DNA of 64,000 bases from Microbacterium maritypicum (GTDB lineage Bacteria; Actinomycetota; Actinomycetes; Actinomycetales; Microbacteriaceae). The notes beneath the pieces were generated by a model that worked only from the letters and a program-made list of their open reading frames with translations, was not told the origin of the DNA and searched no databases. The DNA is taken from the NCBI RefSeq assembly GCF_041529975.1, contig NZ_CP168030.1, positions 806,001-870,000 of the forward strand, read 5' to 3'. The position numbers and the translations under genes were made by a program. Of this stretch, positions 58,689-64,000 are shown piece after piece. Numbering within the stretch: the stretch's first letter is position 1; the number at the start of each line of letters is the position of its first letter.

Positions 58689-58746
58689 GGCCTGACTGCA
58701 CGGCCGGGGACGGGGTCGCCGAGGGGTTCGCCGGTCCGGCGGCCGG

Positions 58747-59337
58747 TCAGCCGCCGAGTGGCAGGACCTCGGCGTGCTCGATGCCGTCCTGGTACCAGAC
58801 CAGTTCGGCCTCGGTGATGACCTCGGCCGGTGCGGGCCGGAGCACGCGGGACTCGGCCTGCGCGAGAGCGCCCCACTCGGCGGCATCGAGGGTCTTGCCG
58901 TAGAGCACGGACAGGTGGAACGTCCAGTCGGCCAATGGCAGTTCGCCGAGGCGTCGGAAGTCCGTGGCATCCAGGGCGGTGGTCAGGGTCGAATACGCCG
59001 ACACGAGCGAGTCGCTGCGGGCGAGGCGGACGATCAGGATCTGCCAGGGCGCGGGGAACTCGTCGACGGCCTCGGCGATGACCTCGATCGGCGGCTGCTT
59101 CGCCGCCCAGGCGCGGATCCCCTCGGCGAGTTCTTCACGCCGCTCAGGTTCGTAGAACCCTCGGAGCGTGACGTGCCCGGTGTGCGGATGCCGTGCCGGG
59201 ATGCCGAGGCGCGCGAGCGCAGCATTCTGGACTTCGCGGTAGACCTCGCCGACGCCCGCGGTGGGCCGGAGCACGAGGTACTGCTGGCCCTCCAGGCTCG
59301 TGAGTTGCTCGGTGGTGTCCATGAACGGTCGGCGCAT
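58747..59337 (-). CDS. 2H phosphoesterase (2'-5' RNA ligase-like) protein
   Basis: The 196-residue protein has the two HxT/S motifs of the 2H superfamily: HVTLRGF (His55, Thr57) and HLSVLYG (His141, Ser143), separated by about 85 residues as expected. Members hydrolyse 2',3'-cyclic phosphates or 2'-5' bonds in RNA and nucleotides. An ATG five codons later is an alternative start; no ribosome site decides. It converges on the aminopeptidase gene. Confidence 0.9.
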   Translation of the reverse strand: MRRPFMDTTEQLTSLEGQQYLVLRPTAGVGEVYREVQNAALARLGIPARHPHTGHVTLRGFYEPERREELAEGIRAWAAKQPPIEVIAEAVDEFPAPWQILIVRLARSDSLVSAYSTLTTALDATDFRRLGELPLADWTFHLSVLYGKTLDAAEWGALAQAESRVLRPAPAEVITEAELVWYQDGIEHAEVLPLGG

Positions 59338-59371
59338 GCCGAGAGCCTAGGGTCGCGCGTCTCCTGTGCGG

Positions 59372-59447
59372 AAACGGAGACCGAAACACGCACGGCGCGC
59401 CGCGTCATACTTCGACGCGCCGGGCCGGGAGCGGATGGTCTCCGTTT
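59372..59447. terminator. Long inverted repeat between the 2H protein gene and the YhgE gene
   Basis: AAACGGAGACC (59372-59382) pairs perfectly with GGTCTCCGTTT (59437-59447), followed by TGG on the + strand. Inside, CGGCGCG pairs with CGCGCCG. It lies 29 bases after the YhgE/Pip stop on the - strand, so it probably ends that long transcript. Confidence 0.65.
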
Positions 59448-59475
59448 TGGCAGGGGTCCAGGGGGAGGGGGCGGG

Positions 59476-61449
59476 TCAGGCGGTGGCGAGGACCGCCTTG
59501 GCCGAGGTCGTTCGGCGCAGGGTGACCGCGAGCGTGGTCGCCACCAGGGACAGCACGCCCCAGACGACCAGGGCAGCGACGGCCGAGCCGCTTCCCGCGA
59601 TCAAGCCGGCGAACGCCGGAGCGGTGGGGAGCGCTGCGCCGATGCTGGAGAGCCACCCTGGCACGGTCGAGATGAGACCTGTCGCGACGGCGAGCACACC
59701 GACGAGGGCGGAGATCCAGCGCCCGACGCCACCGAACAGGGCCACGAGGGCCTGGTTCACGGCTGCGAACGCCACGCCGGCAAGCACGGCTGTTCCGGCG
59801 AACGCCCACCAGGTGGCGGCGTCGTAACTCGCCACGATCTGCACGATCAGTGACACGAGCAGCCCCTGTCCCGCGCCTATCAGGGCGGCGGGTGCGAACG
59901 CACGCAGCGTCAGCGCGGCGGATGAGCGCCGGGACGTGAGAGTGCGGGCGGTGTGGGCGCGCATCACGATGAAGGTGGCGAGTCCGCCGAACCACAGCAC
60001 GACGGCGGCGAGCAGCGGGATGGCGGTCGGACCGAAGATCGTGTCCATCGAGGAGTTCGACGACACCGGGTCGGCGATCACCGAGGCGAGCGACTTCGAG
60101 TCGCTGTCGCTGAACGAGGGGAGCGAGTCGGATGCGGTGCGCAGCCCGCCCGCCAGGTCGCCGGTCCCGGTCGCCAGGGTGTCGATCCCGGTCGCCAGCT
60201 CGGTCGTGCCGTCGGCCAGTGCGGTCGCGCCGGTGGACAGCTGGGTCGCACCGGTCGCGATCCCGCGTGCTCCGGTGGCGGACGCGGCGATGCCCTGGTC
60301 GGCGAGCTGCGTGAGCCCGCCGGAGAGCTGGGTGGCGCCGACACCCGCCTGGGTCATGCTCGAGGCGATCGTGCTGAGCGAGCCGGGGAGGGCGGCGATT
60401 CCGCCGGCGACCTTCGGGCTGTTGAGCACACCGGAGGCGGTTCCAGCCGAGGTCGCGACCGCGCCCGCGTCCGTGGCGAGCGAGGTCAGGAGGTCGCACT
60501 CATCCTGGTCAGCGACCGGCGGCGTGCAGGCGGTCTGCGCCAGCCCGCCCAGCTTCTGCGCGAGAGCGGCCGATCCGCTCGCTGCACTCTTCGCCGATGT
60601 CGACGCGCCCTGAATCGCTCCGACGAGCTGCTGTGTCCCGCCGACGCTCTGCTGCAGCTGGTTGCCGCCGCCGGTCAGCCCCGAACCGATCTGCGCAGCA
60701 CCCGCCGCAGCCTCCCGCGTCTTCCCGGCGATCGTGTCGAGGCCCGTGGCGAGCGACGACGCACCCGTCCCGAGCTCGCCCGCGCCCGAGGCCAGCTTCG
60801 TGGCACCGTCGGGGATGGCTGCCGCTCCTGTCGCGGCGTCCCGCGCACCGTTCGCGAGCTTCAGCGCCCCGTCGGCGGCTTCGCCGATCTGGTCGCCGAT
60901 GGTGGTGAAGCCGACCAGGATGTTCTCGGTCGTCGCCTCGGACAGCATGGTGCCCATCGTCGAGGCCGCGACATCGGCGATCTGGCCGGTGATGAGGTCG
61001 TCGGCGACGAGGCCGTCGTCGGGAGTGGTCACGGTGATGGTGGCCTGCTCGGCCTCACCGCCGCCGTCCGAGATCGCCTGACCGGCCGAGGTGGCCGCCG
61101 CGGAGAACTCTTCGGGGATCGTGATGACCGCCTGGTACGAACCGTCGGCGAGACCGTCGGCCGCATCGTCTTCGTTCGAGATCACCCACGTGAGGTTGGA
61201 GTCGAGGTCGTCCGAACCCTCGACGAGACCTGCGGCCAGCTGGCGTCCGAGCGGGGTGACCTGGTCGTCGATGGTCACCGGCTCGTCGAGGTTCACGATG
61301 GCCGCGGTCATCGAGTCCAGACGCTCGGTCGGGTTCTGCAGGGCCGCGACCAGGATGCCGCCGACCGCCGCCGGCAGCAGCAGCACGCCGAGGATGGTCA
61401 GCCACGTGATGGGCTTGCGGGAGCGCGCACGCTCGATGGGGAGGGTCAT
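59476..61449 (-). CDS. YhgE/Pip-type membrane protein
   Basis: The 657-residue protein has one N-terminal helix (about 15-37), a large external region (about 40-460) and five to six helices at the C-terminus. The external part begins with the YhgE/Pip domain (AAIVNLDEPVTIDDQVTPLGRQ in parts) and continues as a long series of short helical repeats such as GATQLSTGATALADGTTELA (about 425-445). YhgE/Pip proteins resemble phage-infection and type VII secretion membrane components and often pair with MMPL transporters. ATG at 61449 overlaps the MMPL stop (ATGA). Confidence 0.9.
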   Translation of the reverse strand: MTLPIERARSRKPITWLTILGVLLLPAAVGGILVAALQNPTERLDSMTAAIVNLDEPVTIDDQVTPLGRQLAAGLVEGSDDLDSNLTWVISNEDDAADGLADGSYQAVITIPEEFSAAATSAGQAISDGGGEAEQATITVTTPDDGLVADDLITGQIADVAASTMGTMLSEATTENILVGFTTIGDQIGEAADGALKLANGARDAATGAAAIPDGATKLASGAGELGTGASSLATGLDTIAGKTREAAAGAAQIGSGLTGGGNQLQQSVGGTQQLVGAIQGASTSAKSAASGSAALAQKLGGLAQTACTPPVADQDECDLLTSLATDAGAVATSAGTASGVLNSPKVAGGIAALPGSLSTIASSMTQAGVGATQLSGGLTQLADQGIAASATGARGIATGATQLSTGATALADGTTELATGIDTLATGTGDLAGGLRTASDSLPSFSDSDSKSLASVIADPVSSNSSMDTIFGPTAIPLLAAVVLWFGGLATFIVMRAHTARTLTSRRSSAALTLRAFAPAALIGAGQGLLVSLIVQIVASYDAATWWAFAGTAVLAGVAFAAVNQALVALFGGVGRWISALVGVLAVATGLISTVPGWLSSIGAALPTAPAFAGLIAGSGSAVAALVVWGVLSLVATTLAVTLRRTTSAKAVLATA

Positions 61450-64000
61450 GCGGTCACCTCGGTGGATTCTGCGGCGCTCCGGCGAGGAGCGCGCGTGTCG
61501 AGAGTCTGTGCGTCGGGCCATCCGGCCTCGGCGAGGGTGGTCCGTGCCGCGTCGGCATCGGAGGCGGTGGCGAACACCGCGAGCGTGCGGGAGGCCGCGG
61601 CATCGCGCAGCATCGCGGCCGCCTGGTCGCGCTGGCCGCCGGTCAGGCGGTCGATCCCGTCGATCACGACGATCTGCGACTTTCCGCGCAGCGCCTCGGC
61701 GAGATCGGCGAGGGCGGCGTCGGCGTCGTCGACCAGCACGCAGCCGACGTGTGCGCGCACCCAGGCTCCGCGTCCGGGGAGCAGATGGCCTGCGACGCGG
61801 AGTCGTCCGTCGGTAGGTGTCACCCGGCCCGCGATCGTGAGCGCCAGTGCCCGTCGTGCCCGCACGTCGCCACCGGTCGCGATGAGTGCTCCGCCTTCCG
61901 GGATGCGCAGCGAGAGGTTCTCGACGATCGGCGCATCGGCGCTGATGTCGAGATCATCCGCGGCGACGATCGAGCCGTCTCCCGGCCATTCGGCCAGGTG
62001 GCGCTCGCGCTCCACGGCCTCGCCCTCGACGTCGACCCGGGGGAGGATCTTCTCCAGCCACGCGGGCAGCTCCCAAGCGCGCTCGCCGAGGATCGCCATG
62101 AGGGCGGGGATCAGTGTCATCCGCACCAGGAAGGCGTCGATCGCGATGCCGGCCGCGAGGCCCAGGGCGATGGGTTTCAGCGACGAGTCGCCCTCGGGGA
62201 CGAACGCCACGAAGACCGCGAACATGATGAGCCCTGCGGCGGTGACGACCTTGGCTGAGCCGGTGAAGCCGCTGCGGACGGTGCGCAGCGCGGCAGCGCG
62301 TCGCGTGGCCCGATCAGGGCTCTTCGAGTCGGGGTCGTGCACGAAGTCCTCGCGCATCCGCGAGACGAGGAACACCTGGTAGTCCATCGCGAGCCCGAAC
62401 AGCACGCCCATGAGGATGATCGGCATGAAGCTGATGATCGGACCGACCTTGGCGACATGCAGCAGATCGGCGAACCAGCCCCACTCGAACACGGCGCCGA
62501 CCACGCCGAACGCGGCGACGATCGAGAGCAGGTAGCCGGCGGCTGCGGTGATCGGCACCCACAGCGAGCGGAAGACGATGGTGAGCAGGATGAGCGAGAG
62601 CCCGATCACGAAGATGCCGAACGGCAGCAGCGCATTGCCCAGCTGGTCGGAGATGTCGATGCCGACGGCGGTGAAGCCGGTGACCTTGAGGTCGATCCCG
62701 AACTCATCGAGCCACTCGTCGTGGTGGCTCCGCAGCTCGCGCACGAGGTCGGCCGTCGCCGGGTCGTCCGGAGCGGTCTCCGGGACGATCTGCACGATCC
62801 CGGTGTCGGCGGTCTCGTTCGGGGTCGCGAGCGCGACCTCCTTGACTCCGGGAACCTCGGCGACGGCATCCCCGAGGTCTTCCATCAGGGTGAGCGGGTC
62901 GGTCGAGGTGACGATCGTGCCGGTGAGGATCATCGGTCCGTTGAACCCCGGTCCGAATTCCTCGGCCACGAGGTCGTAGGTCTGACGCGCCTCCGAGTCC
63001 TTCGGCAGCACGCCGGCGTTCGGGAGCGCGAGGTTCAGGCTGAGCGCGGGGATGGCCACGATACCGAGGCCGATCACGACGGCGAGCGAGACGAGGATCG
63101 GGCGCTTGGTGACGCCGTTCACCCACCGCGCGCTGCCCTTCGCGCGCACCGGAGCGGCGGGCGCATCATCGCTGTCTGCGTTCTTCTTCGCCTTCGGCGC
63201 GCGCCTCGGGCGACCCACCACCTTGCCCTTCATGAAGCCGAGGAATGCGGGGGTCAGCGTGACCGCGATCGCGACCGCGACGGCGACCGAGACGGAGGCC
63301 GCGATGCCCATGGTCGTCAGGAACGGGATGCCGGCGAAGCCGAGGCCGATCAGTGCGATGAGCACCGTGACGCCGGCGAACACGACGGCCGATCCGGCGG
63401 TGCCGACGGCGCGCGAGGCGGACTCCTCGGGATCCACGCCCGCGCGGACCTGATCCTGATGTCGCGCCATGATGAACAGCGCATAGTCGATGCCGACCGC
63501 GAGCCCGAGCATGAGCGCCAGCAGCGGGGTGGTGGACGACACGGTCGCGAAGGCCGTCGCGGTGAAGATGCCCGCCATCGAGATGCCGACGCCGAGGATC
63601 GCCGTGAGCAGCGGCAGCCCGGCCACCACGAAGGAGCGGAAGGTCACGATCAACACGAGCAGCGCGATCAGGAGGCCGACCGCCTCGGTGAGGGTGACGC
63701 CGGGGATCGAGATCGCGAAGAGGTCGCCGCCCAGCGAGGTCTGTGCGCCGTCCGGGAGCTCGGCGTCGAGATCGCTCACGACGGAGCGCAGCGCGTCCTT
63801 CGTCTCGTCCGAGACATCGGTGGACTCGCCGTCGAACTGCACGCGCACGATGGCGGCGGTGTCGTCGTCGTTGATCATGCCCTCGACCATCTCGTCGTAG
63901 GGCGAGGTGGCGGCGAGCACACCGTCGAGGTCGCCGAGTTCGTCGACGGCATCCTCGATGTGGTCGCGGTAGTCGTCGGCGGTGATCTCGTCGCCGTCGG
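61446..64000 (-). CDS. MMPL/RND-family transporter with a degenerate ABC-like C-terminal domain (partial)
   Basis: The 5' end lies beyond the window; 851 codons before the stop are visible. The membrane part has two RND-type blocks: TEAVGLLIALLVLIVTFRSF to AVGIDYALFIMARHQDQV in the first, and GLAMDYQVFLVSRMREDFVHD in the second, with the paired Asp-Tyr residues for proton transfer. After the last helix a tail of about 190 residues (61449-62027) reads like an ABC ATPase: IVENLSLRIPEGGALIATGG, GRVTPTDGRLRVAG and a Walker B-like QIVVIDGIDRL, but the Walker A is replaced (GGDVRARRA, no Lys). It is coupled to the YhgE gene. Confidence 0.92.
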   Translation of the reverse strand, partial: DGDEITADDYRDHIEDAVDELGDLDGVLAATSPYDEMVEGMINDDDTAAIVRVQFDGESTDVSDETKDALRSVVSDLDAELPDGAQTSLGGDLFAISIPGVTLTEAVGLLIALLVLIVTFRSFVVAGLPLLTAILGVGISMAGIFTATAFATVSSTTPLLALMLGLAVGIDYALFIMARHQDQVRAGVDPEESASRAVGTAGSAVVFAGVTVLIALIGLGFAGIPFLTTMGIAASVSVAVAVAIAVTLTPAFLGFMKGKVVGRPRRAPKAKKNADSDDAPAAPVRAKGSARWVNGVTKRPILVSLAVVIGLGIVAIPALSLNLALPNAGVLPKDSEARQTYDLVAEEFGPGFNGPMILTGTIVTSTDPLTLMEDLGDAVAEVPGVKEVALATPNETADTGIVQIVPETAPDDPATADLVRELRSHHDEWLDEFGIDLKVTGFTAVGIDISDQLGNALLPFGIFVIGLSLILLTIVFRSLWVPITAAAGYLLSIVAAFGVVGAVFEWGWFADLLHVAKVGPIISFMPIILMGVLFGLAMDYQVFLVSRMREDFVHDPDSKSPDRATRRAAALRTVRSGFTGSAKVVTAAGLIMFAVFVAFVPEGDSSLKPIALGLAAGIAIDAFLVRMTLIPALMAILGERAWELPAWLEKILPRVDVEGEAVERERHLAEWPGDGSIVAADDLDISADAPIVENLSLRIPEGGALIATGGDVRARRALALTIAGRVTPTDGRLRVAGHLLPGRGAWVRAHVGCVLVDDADAALADLAEALRGKSQIVVIDGIDRLTGGQRDQAAAMLRDAAASRTLAVFATASDADAARTTLAEAGWPDAQTLDTRAPRRSAAESTEVTA

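Noticed and set aside
1..64000. CRISPR array, insertion sequence, prophage or antiviral defence cluster
   Set aside because: I saw no regularly spaced repeats, transposase or integrase genes, target-site duplications or known defence gene sets. The two dispersed palindromes lack any linked transposase in the window.

Overview
The window is a gene-dense, very GC-rich stretch of an actinobacterial chromosome. Protein content and style point to the family Microbacteriaceae, most likely Microbacterium or a close relative: the 32-residue ribosomal protein bS22 beside a small excisionase-type regulator, a system II cytochrome c maturation cluster, an IdeR/DtxR-type iron box, many GTG starts and many 4-base stop/start overlaps. 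This assignment is inference from gene content; no rRNA or other marker is present. I see no tRNA, rRNA, insertion sequence, prophage or CRISPR array.

Layout. 1-2.9 kb: end of a transporter, a small membrane protein, RtcB RNA ligase with a separate small-ORF transcription unit in front, a VOC protein and a YjbR protein. 2.9-7.6 kb: a siderophore-interacting reductase divergent from a four-gene iron-siderophore ABC operon, with an iron box at the reductase start. 7.6-10.8 kb: DNA glycosylase, a winged-helix regulator preceded by a cysteine-rich leader ORF, a GNAT-like protein and a DIP1984-like protein. 11-22 kb: a DHA2 drug exporter with a structured leader, SbcD-SbcC, a nucleosidase, NadE and a 1156-residue nuclease-helicase. 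21.9-25.7 kb: Upp, TadA, a lipoprotein, a CDF exporter and ProC. 25.7-33.5 kb: an ABC exporter pair, a TrkA/TrkH potassium system, an ArsR-type regulator, and a drug-type ABC exporter divergent from its TetR regulator. 33.6-35.5 kb: BldC-like HTH, bS22, a rhodanese-glutaredoxin-Dabb trio and a four-cysteine secreted protein. 35.8-42.5 kb: a polar amino acid ABC importer and a PotABCD/AfuABC-type ABC importer. 42.7-48.7 kb: GNAT, TSUP permease, AspS, small membrane protein, histidine phosphatase, a thioredoxin-reductase-like flavoprotein and its divergent MerR regulator. 48.7-53 kb: TlpA-CcdA-ResB-CcsB cytochrome c biogenesis. 53.1-59.3 kb: orphan response regulator, SLC13 and AbgT transporters, M17 aminopeptidase and a 2H phosphoesterase. 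59.4-64 kb: a YhgE/Pip-type protein overlapping an MMPL transporter that runs off the window.

The most unusual signals are: a leaderless 33-codon ORF ending MCCRMCR with mutually exclusive hairpins before the winged-helix regulator (9.57-9.86 kb); a leader whose terminator stem also carries the Shine-Dalgarno of the drug exporter (10.95-11.05 kb); a promoter, 32-codon ORF and terminator unit in front of rtcB (1.80-2.02 kb); and an MMPL transporter whose C-terminus looks like an ABC ATPase domain that has lost its Walker A lysine (61.4-62.0 kb).
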